Shown: piece by piece, positions 34,675 to 43,552 of the stretch
Position numbering within the stretch: position 1 is the first letter of the stretch
Layout: the number at the start of each line of letters is the position of its first letter
Assembly: GCF_014217805.1 (NCBI RefSeq)
Contig: NZ_CP055156.1
Location: forward strand, 4,408,585-4,472,584
Reading direction: 5' to 3'
Length of the DNA stretch: 64,000 bases
Source of the DNA: Adhaeribacter swui
GTDB taxonomy: Bacteria; Bacteroidota; Bacteroidia; Cytophagales; Hymenobacteraceae
The notes under the pieces: model-generated
The model's database searches: none
Told to the model about the DNA's origin: nothing
Seen by the model: only the letters and a program-made list of their open reading frames with translations
Position numbers and translations under genes: made by a program

Positions 34675-36567
34675 ATGAGCGACGCAATAAAGCATGAGTG
34701 TGGTATAGCTTTAATCCGGCTCCGGAAACCTACTCAATATTATGTCGATAAATACGGTACCGCCATGTACGGCATTAATAAGTTGTACCTGTTAATGGAA
34801 AAACAACACAACCGCGGGCAAGACGGCGCTGGGGTAGCTAGTATTAAAATTGATGCCGAACCCGGCACCGAATATATTTCGCGTTACCGCTCCGTTAAAA
34901 CCCAGGCAATTCCAGCAATCTTTGGTAAAGTAAGCAGGGCGTATACCAAGCTAAAGAAACAGTTTCCGGATCAGGTAAACGACACCAAATGGCTCAAGAA
35001 AAATCTGTCTTTTTTAGGCGATGTTTACTTGGGCCATTTGCGTTATGGCACGCACGGTTTAAACAGCATTGATAACTGCCACCCCATGGTGCGGGAAAAT
35101 AACTGGCGCAGCCGCAGTTTAGCTGTAGCCGGTAATTTTAACATGACCAATGCCGATGAGTTATTTAACGTGCTGGTAGATATTGGGCAGCATCCGCGCC
35201 AAACCACCGATACCATTACCGTTCTGGAAAAAATCGGCCATTTCCTCGACGAAGAAAATCAATCTTTGTTTGAGTCGTATAAACAACAACAATACACCAA
35301 CACCGAAATAACCCACCTGATTGAAGATAATTTAAATTTACAACGGGTTTTGCGCCGGGCTTGTAAAGATTTTGATGGGGGCTACGCCATGGCGGGACTT
35401 ACGGGTTATGGAGCAGCTTTTGTCGTGCGCGACCCTGCGGGTATCCGGCCGGCTTATTATTACATCGACGAAGAAGTAGTGGTAATTGCTTCGGAAAAAC
35501 CAGCCATTAAAACTGCCTTTGGTATTGAATACAGCCAGATTCAGGAAGTAACGCCAGGGCATGCTTTAATCATTAACAAAAACGGCGGCTCCCGTGAACT
35601 CGAAATTTTACCGGAAGCCGAAAAGAAATCGTGCAGCTTCGAGCGCATTTACTTCTCGCGCGGCAACGATCCGGAAATTTACCAGGAGCGCAAGCGCATG
35701 GGCGAATTGCTTGTACCGCAAGTATTGGAGTCTATTGATTACGATTTAAAAAATACAGTATTCTCTTATATTCCCAACACCGCCGAAACGGCCTGGTTGG
35801 GCATGATGCAGGGCATTGAAGATTACTTGCGCAAGTACCGCAAAGAAGCTATTTTAAAAGGTGTAAGTCCGGAAGAACTGGACGAAATTTTAGTGGCCAA
35901 GCCCCGGGCCGAGAAGTTAGTAATTAAAGATGCTAAAATGCGCACCTTTATTACCGATAACGATAACCGCGACGACCTGGTAGCGCACGTGTACGACACC
36001 ACCTACGAAGTTATCAATAAAGGCGTGGACACCATTGTGATGATCGACGACTCAATTGTGCGCGGTACTACTCTGGAGAAAAGTATCATCCGGATGCTGG
36101 ACCGGCTGGAGCCGAAAAAGATTGTGGTGGTTTCCTGCGCTCCCCAAATTCGCTACCCCGATTGTTACGGCATTGATATGTCTAAACTGAAGGAATTTGT
36201 GGCTTTCCGGGCGATGTTGCACTTGCTGGAAGAAAACGATTTAGACGAAAAGCTGGAAGAAGTGTACGACAAGTGCCGCATGTACGAAGGCACCGAAACT
36301 TTTAAACACAGCAATTTTGTAAAAGAATTATTTGATTTATTTACGCCAGAGCAAATTTCGGCGAAAGTAGCTCAAATAGTGCGGGCTCCCGAAATTAACG
36401 CGGAAGTTGAGGTTATTTTCCAGACCATCGAAAACCTGCACGAAGCCTGCCCCAACCATACCGGGGACTGGTACTTTACCGGTAATTACCCCACTTTAGG
36501 CGGTAATAAAGTGGTAAACCGGGCTTTCATGAATTTCATGGAAAAGAAAGAAGTGCGGGCTTACTAA
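34675..36567 (+). CDS. PurF-like class II amidotransferase/phosphoribosyltransferase
   Basis: A 630-residue protein, longer than standard PurF (about 470-510). Cys9 in HECGIAL would become the N-terminal nucleophile after removal of an eight-residue propeptide; NRGQDGAG and GHLRYGTHG are glutaminase motifs. The C-terminal half keeps a phosphoribosyltransferase loop, VMIDDSIVRGTT at about 454-466. Between them and at the C-terminus are insertions not found in E. coli PurF, for instance the DYLRKYRKEAILKG helix. Bacteroidota often encode such a protein besides a standard PurF. It may make phosphoribosylamine, but another PRPP-dependent amidation is possible. It is monocistronic with a strong terminator. 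Confidence 0.83.
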   Translation: MSDAIKHECGIALIRLRKPTQYYVDKYGTAMYGINKLYLLMEKQHNRGQDGAGVASIKIDAEPGTEYISRYRSVKTQAIPAIFGKVSRAYTKLKKQFPDQVNDTKWLKKNLSFLGDVYLGHLRYGTHGLNSIDNCHPMVRENNWRSRSLAVAGNFNMTNADELFNVLVDIGQHPRQTTDTITVLEKIGHFLDEENQSLFESYKQQQYTNTEITHLIEDNLNLQRVLRRACKDFDGGYAMAGLTGYGAAFVVRDPAGIRPAYYYIDEEVVVIASEKPAIKTAFGIEYSQIQEVTPGHALIINKNGGSRELEILPEAEKKSCSFERIYFSRGNDPEIYQERKRMGELLVPQVLESIDYDLKNTVFSYIPNTAETAWLGMMQGIEDYLRKYRKEAILKGVSPEELDEILVAKPRAEKLVIKDAKMRTFITDNDNRDDLVAHVYDTTYEVINKGVDTIVMIDDSIVRGTTLEKSIIRMLDRLEPKKIVVVSCAPQIRYPDCYGIDMSKLKEFVAFRAMLHLLEENDLDEKLEEVYDKCRMYEGTETFKHSNFVKELFDLFTPEQISAKVAQIVRAPEINAEVEVIFQTIENLHEACPNHTGDWYFTGNYPTLGGNKVVNRAFMNFMEKKEVRAY

Positions 36568-36597
36568 AATTTTAAATTTTTAAAATTTTAATATGAG

Positions 36598-36632
36598 AAA
36601 GGCGGCGTTTACCTAAACGCCGCCTTTTTTTG
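36598..36632 (+). terminator. Strong rho-independent terminator
   Basis: A 13-bp perfect stem (36598-36610 with 36615-36627), loop ACCT and a T run, 31 bases behind the PurF-like gene; it can also act on the convergent gene ending at 36667. Confidence 0.9.
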
Positions 36633-36666
36633 TTGATTTTATTACTGCAGTTCACACGTAGTACAA

Positions 36667-37704
36667 CTAGAAGTTAACTTTTTGTATTTTACCATCGGTG
36701 TTGTATACAATGTAATAGGTTTTTAAACCAGAGCGTTCAATGGAGGTCGGGAAGTTTAAATTAGTTAAAACCGGCACATTTTTTTGCCGGCTCGAAAATA
36801 CCAGACTACCGGCATTAGGAGTAAACGTAAAGGTTTGATTATTGAAAGCGCTGTATTCCACCACAATCGGGTGGCGGTCGGTGCCCAGTACAATATCGGT
36901 GGCGCTGGTAAAGCCGGTTTGATAAACCGAAACATTGCCCTGTAAATCAAATTCGTAAATGGGCGCTTGTTTTTGCGGGAACGGAAAGCCGGTAAAGGTA
37001 GATACTAAAAATTTATCCCCGTCGAAAGTAATGCCGGTAGGTACAGATTGGGCACCGGGTAGCTCCCCGCCCGCATACGGCACAGCCGGCACAAAAGCAA
37101 ACATACTTAACTTACCGGTTTCAGCCTCCCGCCGGATAATGGCGTTAGCTGCCGCATCTACAATGTAAAAATCGCCTTCCGGACCAATCGTTAAATTGTA
37201 AATATTTGATTCGTTCGTGTCTTCGGTAAACTCGTAATTTTTAATAAAAGTACCTAAATCTTCGTATTTTAAATCAGATGCATGGTATGGCGTATCGCCG
37301 GGTTTAAACGTGGTAATATCTAATTTATATAAGCGGCCTTCAATGCCGTGTAAAATCCAGAGCACACCGTTTCTTAAAAGTAAATTATTCAGACCAACCA
37401 CGGCGCCATCGTTAACAAACGAAGTAAAACCTTGTACTACCGGATAAACCTGACCATCCGGGGTAATTAAAGAAACCTGGCCGTCATTAATGCCCTCCAG
37501 CGACTTTCCGGTACCAGATTCAGTAATCCATAATTGATCTTTATTATCCGCTTCAATGCCTATGGGCGCGTGTAAGCCGGTAATTACATTTTTCGATTTA
37601 GGTGGCTTCGGTTTTATTTCGTCCACAATTTCATAAAATTCATCGCAACCAGAGGTGCCAACCAATAAGGCAAAAGACAGGAGGTAAGTAAGTTTTCTGC
37701 GCAT
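36667..37704 (-). CDS. ScyD/ScyE-like lipoprotein beta-propeller
   Basis: A 345-residue protein from the ATG at 37704; an upstream in-frame ATG at 37755 adds 17 residues that would spoil the signal peptide. The signal MRRKLTYLLSFALLVG ends in lipobox GTSGC. The rest is a six-bladed NHL-like propeller with the phrases HAPIGIEADNKDQLWITESG, IYNLTIGPEGDFYIVDAAAN and PTGITFDGDKFLVSTFTG, typical of the ScyD/ScyE family first noted in scytonemin gene clusters. No scytonemin genes are present, so the role here is unknown. It is transcribed alone. Confidence 0.8.
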   Translation of the reverse strand: MRRKLTYLLSFALLVGTSGCDEFYEIVDEIKPKPPKSKNVITGLHAPIGIEADNKDQLWITESGTGKSLEGINDGQVSLITPDGQVYPVVQGFTSFVNDGAVVGLNNLLLRNGVLWILHGIEGRLYKLDITTFKPGDTPYHASDLKYEDLGTFIKNYEFTEDTNESNIYNLTIGPEGDFYIVDAAANAIIRREAETGKLSMFAFVPAVPYAGGELPGAQSVPTGITFDGDKFLVSTFTGFPFPQKQAPIYEFDLQGNVSVYQTGFTSATDIVLGTDRHPIVVEYSAFNNQTFTFTPNAGSLVFSSRQKNVPVLTNLNFPTSIERSGLKTYYIVYNTDGKIQKVNF

Positions 37705-38042
37705 TGTTTTTAGATTAAGTGAAAGGTTATAAATATATAAGTGACATGGTTCCAACCAATTCTATTTTTAAACCCGGAAAAATCTAAATGGGATATTTCT
37801 TTTATTCAAGAAATAAGATGTGTATTTGTACTGGCAAACGTAACTGAAAGCAGGAGGTTTTACAATCCGGATGGGGTATAAGCATAAATTTTATGATCCA
37901 GTGTAAATTCATTCATCGGAATTGTAAATTTTTAAAAATTTATATCTAAATGCATGCTCCATCCAGCCATTTACATTAAGTAAAATTTAGCTTTACGTAC
38001 TAAGCACTTCTTTTTTAGAAAAATGGCAGGAAATAAAAATTT
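37705..38042. other. 338-base intergenic region
   Basis: Holds the promoter of the ScyD/ScyE-like gene and two AT palindromes: a perfect 18-mer at 37925-37942 and a copy fused to the cobA stop at 38037-38052. No further gene is seen. Confidence 0.5.
37925..37942. repeat. AT palindrome TAAATTTTTAAAAATTTA
   Basis: Perfect 18-bp copy, identical to those at 13447-13464 and 39153-39170, lying free in the gap between two leftward genes. Confidence 0.8.
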
Positions 38043-38837
38043 TTAAAAATTTAAATTTTCGGGTGGGCTAAAGCGGTTGGCTTCATTTATAATATGGGCT
38101 TTATGTTCTGAGTTAAACCGTAAATCTACCACCTGACCAATTACAATAATGGCAGGCGAGGTAACTTGCTGTTCCTGGGCTATCTGGTAAATAGTATCGA
38201 TGGTGCCGCAGATAAGCCGCTCGTTGGGTAAAGTACCGTTTTGAATAATGGCTACAGGCGTATTGTTTTTGCCCAATACCTGAAAAACCCGGGTAATATC
38301 TTCCAGGTTTTTCATACCCATTAAAATAATAACGGTGGCCGACGATTGCGCAGCCAAAGCTATATCGGAAGAGATTTGTCCGTGTTTGGTGGCACCGGTA
38401 ATTACCCAAAAGCTTTCGCTTACGCCCCGGCTGGTGAGCGGTATGTTCTGGGAGGCCGGAACCGCTACGGCGCTGCTGATACCCGGAACTACCGCCGTAA
38501 CAATGCCGTGCTGGGCCGCAAACTGAATTTCTTCGTAGCCGCGGCCAAACACAAATGGGTCGCCGCCTTTTAAGCGCACCACGTGCCCGTATTCTAAAGC
38601 GTATTTAACTATGAGCGCGTTAATTTCTTCTTGCGGGTACTCGTGCTTACCGGAACGTTTTCCTACAAAAATGCGCGGCTTATCAGCGGGTACCAGATCC
38701 AATAAAGCCGGATTAATGAGAGCATCGTAAAGTACCAGATCGGCGGCAGCTAAAGCTTTCGCCCCTTTCAGAGTCAACAACTCCACGTCGCCGGGACCGG
38801 CGCCCACTAAAGTAACCTGGGGAGTTTTAGCGTTCAT
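38043..38837 (-). CDS. cobA: Uroporphyrinogen-III C-methyltransferase
   Basis: A 264-residue SUMT from the ATG at 38837; an ATG eight codons upstream (38861) is possible but adds non-conserved residues. Family marks are LVGAGPGDVELLTLKG at the N-terminus, YDALI, GKRSGKH, VVRLKGGDPFVFGRG, PGISSAVAVP and LMGMKNL. It adds two methyl groups from S-adenosylmethionine to uroporphyrinogen III, making precorrin-2 for siroheme, needed by sulfite or nitrite reductase. It is the single-domain form without the CysG dehydrogenase/chelatase part, and no other siroheme or sulfate gene is nearby. The AT palindrome overlaps its stop codon. Confidence 0.93.
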   Translation of the reverse strand: MNAKTPQVTLVGAGPGDVELLTLKGAKALAAADLVLYDALINPALLDLVPADKPRIFVGKRSGKHEYPQEEINALIVKYALEYGHVVRLKGGDPFVFGRGYEEIQFAAQHGIVTAVVPGISSAVAVPASQNIPLTSRGVSESFWVITGATKHGQISSDIALAAQSSATVIILMGMKNLEDITRVFQVLGKNNTPVAIIQNGTLPNERLICGTIDTIYQIAQEQQVTSPAIIVIGQVVDLRFNSEHKAHIINEANRFSPPENLNF

Positions 38838-39167
38838 GTAATAGATAAACTGATAAAGCACCCAATATTACTTAATTTTTACTCTTATCCTGCCTTTTTG
38901 ATAACAAGTATATCTGTTTTGTAGCCCAAAATACTTCTGAAGCAAGCGCTAAAGTTTTTAATTTTTTAAAATTTATTGGTCAAGTATACATTTAGGGTAC
39001 TATAATAGGTTTATAGTATTATTAAAATGTATAGAACAGCGTTATAAAAATTTTACTATTATCAATGCAGATTAACTCTTCTAAAAGTCAATATAACATA
39101 TGTACTACCCACAAAAAAACGGTGACCTATAAATAAGCCACCGTTGTAAAAGTAAATTTTTAAAAAT
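38838..39167. other. 330-base intergenic region
   Basis: AT-rich; contains the cobA promoter region, a TTTTTAATTTTTTAAAATTTA stretch near 38957 in the motif family, and the terminator and 18-mer palindrome behind the oxidoreductase gene. No gene seen. Confidence 0.5.
39113..39145 (-). terminator. Terminator of the Gfo/Idh/MocA gene
   Basis: On the minus strand AACGGTG pairs with CACCGTT around a 14-base loop, followed by a run of Ts. Confidence 0.75.
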
Positions 39168-39170
39168 TTA
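39153..39170. repeat. AT palindrome overlapping a stop codon
   Basis: Perfect TAAATTTTTAAAAATTTA whose first TAA, read on the minus strand, is the stop codon of the Gfo/Idh/MocA gene (39168-39170). Confidence 0.8.
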
Positions 39171-40661
39171 GGCCGTTAAACTCCAACCTGAACGGTACTC
39201 CCGGGTAACGTACGGATTTGCTTCCGGGGCATTGGTAAACTGCATTTTAGCGGAATCCCACAATAGTTTTTTACCGGTAAAGCGGGTAGCAATAATGCCC
39301 AGCAACATGGTTTCGGTAAGCGGACCGGCATAGTCAAAGCTGGAGGAAGGCTGTTTTTTACCGTCTTTGGCGCACCGCACCCAATCCATTTCGTGACTTA
39401 CATCAATCCGCGGGATGGTTTTGGCGGGTTGCTTGTATTCGGCCATGCGGCTGGCTGGGAGCAGGCGCGGGTTAGCACCATAAGTTTCGTGCATTAACTT
39501 GCCTTTGTCGCCAATCATCAATACCCCACCGCTTTTATCCATATTTTCGGTAGGAGCCATTTCCTCAGGTTTAGGTGGCATTAAACCGCCATCGAACCAG
39601 GTTAAGGTAACGGCCGGCATGTTGTCGCGGGCGGCAAATTCGTAGGTTACCATGGAGCCACTCGGGTAGGTAGCTAGGTCGTCTTTTCCGCCACCAAATG
39701 GCGTGCTGGTTGCTTCTACGCTCAACGGAGCGCCTAACTTTAATGCCCAGTTGGGGTGGTCGAGTAAGTGAGCTCCCATGTCGCCGAGTGCGCTGGCGCC
39801 ATAATCTACCCAGCCGCGCCATTTAAACGGATGGTACGCTGAATGATAAGGCCGCAGAGGGGCCGGACCACAGAAAGCATCCCAATCTAAACCATCCGGG
39901 GTGGCCATGGTATCGGTTGGCCGCGGAATACCTTGCGGCCAGATAGGCCGGTTAGTCCAGGCATAAACCGTATTTACTTTACCAATGGCGCCATCAGCAA
40001 TCCATTCGTTAATTAAGCGGGCACCTTCACTGGAATGCCCCTGGTTGCCCATTTGCGTAATTACTTTGTATTTGCGGGCGGCTTCGGTTAAGGCACGGGC
40101 TTCGTGTACGGTATAAGTGAGCGGTTTTTGCACGTACACGTGCTTTTTCCGGCGCATGGCTTCCATGGCAATAATCGCATGGGTATGGTCGGGCGTCGCC
40201 ACTACCACACCATCAATGTCTTTGCCCATTTTATCCAGCATTTCGCGGTAATCTTTAAAACGCTTGGCTTTGGGGTATTGCGCTTTTAATTGCGTAAAAT
40301 TGGTAATCTGTTTTGTAATGTTTTCGCGATCTTTGTCGGTGGTCGCGTTTTTCAAACGCGTTTGGGCGTTTTCTAAATCGGTACCTAACTTATCGAAAGC
40401 TTTTCCCGCAAAATTCCAGTCTACATCGCATAGTGCCACAATATTCTGGCTCGATAAGTTTAGTAAATTAGCCCGGCCCATGCCACCAACACCCACTCCG
40501 GCTACATTAAATTTATCGCTGGGAGCAACAAAACCTGGTCCGCCCAGTACGTGCCGCGGGAAAATGTAAAAAGAGGCGGCGGTTAATGCGGCTCCTTTCA
40601 TAAAATCGCGCCGGCTGAAAGCTTTTTTATTTTGCTCAGAAGAATTTTGGGGGTCTTTCAT
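39168..40661 (-). CDS. Tat-exported Gfo/Idh/MocA oxidoreductase
   Basis: A 497-residue protein with a twin-arginine signal (FSRRDFMKGAALTAASFY, about 15-32), then an NAD(P)-binding Rossmann domain (NVAGVGVGGMGRANL) and the Gfo/Idh/MocA C-terminal domain. VYVQKPLTYTVHEA contains the conserved catalytic-pair lysine. Between 100 and 120 is a charged helical insertion. Bacteroidota carry many such exported members that act on glycans or inositol-like sugars, with the nucleotide bound before export. There is no adjacent sugar operon, so the substrate is open. Monocistronic. Confidence 0.9.
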   Translation of the reverse strand: MKDPQNSSEQNKKAFSRRDFMKGAALTAASFYIFPRHVLGGPGFVAPSDKFNVAGVGVGGMGRANLLNLSSQNIVALCDVDWNFAGKAFDKLGTDLENAQTRLKNATTDKDRENITKQITNFTQLKAQYPKAKRFKDYREMLDKMGKDIDGVVVATPDHTHAIIAMEAMRRKKHVYVQKPLTYTVHEARALTEAARKYKVITQMGNQGHSSEGARLINEWIADGAIGKVNTVYAWTNRPIWPQGIPRPTDTMATPDGLDWDAFCGPAPLRPYHSAYHPFKWRGWVDYGASALGDMGAHLLDHPNWALKLGAPLSVEATSTPFGGGKDDLATYPSGSMVTYEFAARDNMPAVTLTWFDGGLMPPKPEEMAPTENMDKSGGVLMIGDKGKLMHETYGANPRLLPASRMAEYKQPAKTIPRIDVSHEMDWVRCAKDGKKQPSSSFDYAGPLTETMLLGIIATRFTGKKLLWDSAKMQFTNAPEANPYVTREYRSGWSLTA

Positions 40662-40872
40662 TTTTAAGTTTTAAGATTACAATCAGATTTAAATAAATAG
40701 CCTGTTTCGGTAAATTCAGAAGTGTATTTTTTTGGAGAGATTGTTCTAATATTACAGCTTATTTGTAAAACAAGCTACTTTCTTAATAAAAAAATAATTT
40801 GCGGGCGTAAAACCAACCTATTTTTTCGGTTTTTTAAAAATTTTAATTTTAGGGCCCGGGTGTTTTAATAGC

Positions 40873-42018
40873 ATGTATGTTTCTTTTTTGATTTGCGGGG
40901 GATTATGCCTGGCTTACGGATGGATTATTTTACGACGTTGGTGGGCCTGGCTGCGCGTACCAGATGTTGTTCCAACTGTGGCTGTTCCAACTACTTTTAT
41001 CTCGGTAATTATACCGGTGCGTAACGAAGCCCGGCATATCTTAAATTTATTGGCCGATTTAGAGCAGCAAACGTATGCCAAGTCAGGTTTTGAAGTTGTA
41101 GTGGTTGATGATCACTCAGAAGATAATACCGTTGATTTAGTTCAAAATTTTAAAAAAAGCAGTTATTTACCGGTTCGGTTAATTTGTCTGCAGGAGTACA
41201 TCGGCTTAAGTCAAAAAAAAGCGGCGATTACCACAGCCGTAACCCAAGCTCAAGGCGAACTAATCGTACAAACCGATGGAGACTGCCGGGTTAATCCGGA
41301 TTGGCTTTTAACTATAGCCCAATTTTACGAGCAAACCCAAGCAGTATGCATTAGCGGCCCGGTGTGTTTAATAGATAACGGCGATTTATTTACCCGCATG
41401 CAGGTAGTAGAATTTGCCAGTTTAATTGGGGTAGGAGGGGCATCTATGGCTCTGGGAAAACCCAATATGTGCAATGGCGCGAACCTGGCTTACACACGAA
41501 AAGCTTTTCTGGACGTACAAGGTTATGCGGGCACCGAACACGTAGCCTCCGGCGACGACGAATTTTTAATGCATAAACTAGCCGGAAAATTTCCGGGGCA
41601 AGTTCTATTTTTAAAATCGCGGGCGTCCATGGTATATACGGCCGCGCAACAAACAATACCAGCCTTTGTGCAACAGCGCATCCGCTGGGCAAGTAAATGG
41701 CCCAATTACCAAGCTGCCCATATTAAAACGCTTGCAGTGCTGGTTTTTGCCGTAAATTTGGGCTTGTTCTGGGCTATAATCAGTTACTTTTTTGGTGGTT
41801 TTACCGGCCCGCAAACCTTGGGTTTGTATTTGTTTAAGTTTGGCATTGATGGTTTGTTTTTACTAACTGTTTTGCTTTTTTTTAAGCGGGGAAGATATAT
41901 TTTGTATCAAATTCCTTTACAATTTGTTTACATACCCTACGTGCTGTATACGGCGCTGCGGGGTTTACGGGGCGCTTACTCCTGGAAAGGCCGGCAAATA
42001 GAAAAAGTACCGGTTTAA
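40873..42018 (+). CDS. Membrane glycosyltransferase family 2
   Basis: A 381-residue enzyme with an N-terminal membrane segment, a GT-A domain (ISVIIPVRNEA, VVVDDHSEDNT, the DxD-like QTDGDCRVN and QQRIRWASKW near 255-265) and three C-terminal membrane helices. The QxxRW motif is that of processive or lipid-linked GT2 enzymes such as those making exopolysaccharides or transferring sugars to lipids. The similar protein encoded at 52045-53139 shares this layout but is only distantly alike. It is followed by a small gene, a permease and a phosphatase. Confidence 0.85.
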   Translation: MYVSFLICGGLCLAYGWIILRRWWAWLRVPDVVPTVAVPTTFISVIIPVRNEARHILNLLADLEQQTYAKSGFEVVVVDDHSEDNTVDLVQNFKKSSYLPVRLICLQEYIGLSQKKAAITTAVTQAQGELIVQTDGDCRVNPDWLLTIAQFYEQTQAVCISGPVCLIDNGDLFTRMQVVEFASLIGVGGASMALGKPNMCNGANLAYTRKAFLDVQGYAGTEHVASGDDEFLMHKLAGKFPGQVLFLKSRASMVYTAAQQTIPAFVQQRIRWASKWPNYQAAHIKTLAVLVFAVNLGLFWAIISYFFGGFTGPQTLGLYLFKFGIDGLFLLTVLLFFKRGRYILYQIPLQFVYIPYVLYTALRGLRGAYSWKGRQIEKVPV

Positions 42019-42115
42019 CTAAAAACAAAATAAGAACAGCTTTAACCTGTATGCTGGAAATAAGTCCAGGTTAGGGGTTGGTGGAGTATAAATTTTAAAA
42101 ATTTGCCTTTTTGAC

Positions 42116-42373
42116 ATGACGGAAACAGAATTCGATATTATTGATGAGTTATATTTTGTAAATTCTTTCGCGGATATAGCTACTACTTTAGCTTTAGAAG
42201 AGGAAGAGTTAAGCCAAAGTCTACAGGAACTGCTTAAAAAAGGCTATGTAAAGTGCTTCTTCCCCGACCCGGATACCGAAGTAGACTATAATCCAGCTAC
42301 TTTCCGGGAACAAGGCACCCACTTTTACTACCTGGCTACCAAAGCTGGTTTAATGGCGCACAATTCGCGCTAA
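42116..42373 (+). CDS. Small acidic protein of unknown function
   Basis: An 85-residue soluble protein without signal peptide. TEFDIIDELYFVNSFADIA and LALEEEELSQSLQELLKKGYVKCF suggest a small helix-turn-helix or winged-helix domain, ending in a beta hairpin (THFYYLATKAGLMAH). Conserved-looking proteins of this type sit before DppC-like permease genes in Cytophagales. It lies 18 bases upstream of the permease gene and is very likely co-transcribed. Function unknown; a regulatory or adaptor role is only a guess. Confidence 0.65.
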   Translation: MTETEFDIIDELYFVNSFADIATTLALEEEELSQSLQELLKKGYVKCFFPDPDTEVDYNPATFREQGTHFYYLATKAGLMAHNSR

Positions 42374-42391
42374 AAAGCAAAAATTTAAAAA

Positions 42392-43552
42392 ATGGCACAT
42401 CCCCCGGCTTATTACATTAAACAGCGATTACTGCGCAATAAGCCGGCTATGTTTGGTTTAAGTATTATTTTGCTGGCTGTACTCATTGCCGTATTGGGTT
42501 ACGCCATTATGCCCGATGCCACTCCTAATGCCAACCACGCCTTGGTACAATTGCAAAAAAAAGAGCCGGGGTTTTCGGTTCTAATTCTTCGCCTGAAAAA
42601 AAAAGTAACCCGGCCAGCTAACTTCCTGGATCAATGGCTCTTTGGCGAGGATTTGCCTTACGAAGAAATTCCCGTGCAAACTTTTCAGGTTACCGCTAAA
42701 TCCATCCGGATAAATCCGTACGTAAATACCCACGCTTTGCCCGAAGATATACGTATTTTTAATCTGCACGAGGTTTTTGGCTTGAATCTAAGTAACTTAC
42801 AACATCCCTTGAGTGCGGACGAGCTGAAACAAAAAGTAATTAAAGAAGCTGTAGTTCGCAAAACGTATTGGTTGGGTACCGACCGCGCAGGCAGGGATGT
42901 ATTAAGCCGGCTCATGCTCGGAACCCGTATTTCTCTGGGTATTGGTTTTGTGGCGGTGGTTATTTCGGTAAGCCTGGGCATTTTAATTGGGGCGGTGGCA
43001 GGTTACTTTGGCGGTTGGGTAGATCAGGTAATGCTGTTTCTGATGACCGTTGTTTGGTCGATACCCGGCATTTTGCTGGTTATTGCCATTAGTCTGGCGC
43101 TGGATAGCCGGGGCGTGTGGGTTTCTTTTGTGGCTGTAGGCTTAACCATGTGGGTAGATGTGGCCCGGCTCGTGCGGGGGCAGTTTTTAAGTATAAAAGA
43201 AAAAACGTACATTGAAGCAGGCCGGGTACTTGGTTTACCACAAACCCGACTTATTTTCCGGCATATACTGCCAAACATGATTGGCTCGTTAATTGTAATG
43301 GGTACGGCAAATTTTGCGGCGGCCATATTAATGGAAGCTGGCCTTAGTTTCTTAGGGTTGGGGGTACAACCACCGGCCCCTTCCTGGGGAATGATGGTGA
43401 ACGAAGGATTTCAATTAATCGGTACTCGGTCCGGATTGTTTTTGGTGGTGCTGCCGAGTTTATGTATAAGTATGTTGGTATTATCTTTTAACTTGCTTGG
43501 TAACGGGCTACGTGATGCTTATGACCCCAAATTACTTATCCACAATGCCTAA
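42392..43552 (+). CDS. DppC/OppC-type ABC transporter permease
   Basis: A 386-residue permease of the peptide/nickel importer type. TM1 (about 20-40) is followed by a periplasmic insertion of roughly 115 residues, then GTDRAGRDVLSRL (162-174), five helices and the ATPase-coupling EAA loop EAGRVLGLPQTRLIFRHILPN. The insertion is longer than in E. coli DppC. No DppB permease, ATPase or binding protein gene is next to it, so its partners must be elsewhere. It overlaps the next gene by eight bases, implying translational coupling to a signalling phosphatase. Confidence 0.85.
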   Translation: MAHPPAYYIKQRLLRNKPAMFGLSIILLAVLIAVLGYAIMPDATPNANHALVQLQKKEPGFSVLILRLKKKVTRPANFLDQWLFGEDLPYEEIPVQTFQVTAKSIRINPYVNTHALPEDIRIFNLHEVFGLNLSNLQHPLSADELKQKVIKEAVVRKTYWLGTDRAGRDVLSRLMLGTRISLGIGFVAVVISVSLGILIGAVAGYFGGWVDQVMLFLMTVVWSIPGILLVIAISLALDSRGVWVSFVAVGLTMWVDVARLVRGQFLSIKEKTYIEAGRVLGLPQTRLIFRHILPNMIGSLIVMGTANFAAAILMEAGLSFLGLGVQPPAPSWGMMVNEGFQLIGTRSGLFLVVLPSLCISMLVLSFNLLGNGLRDAYDPKLLIHNA

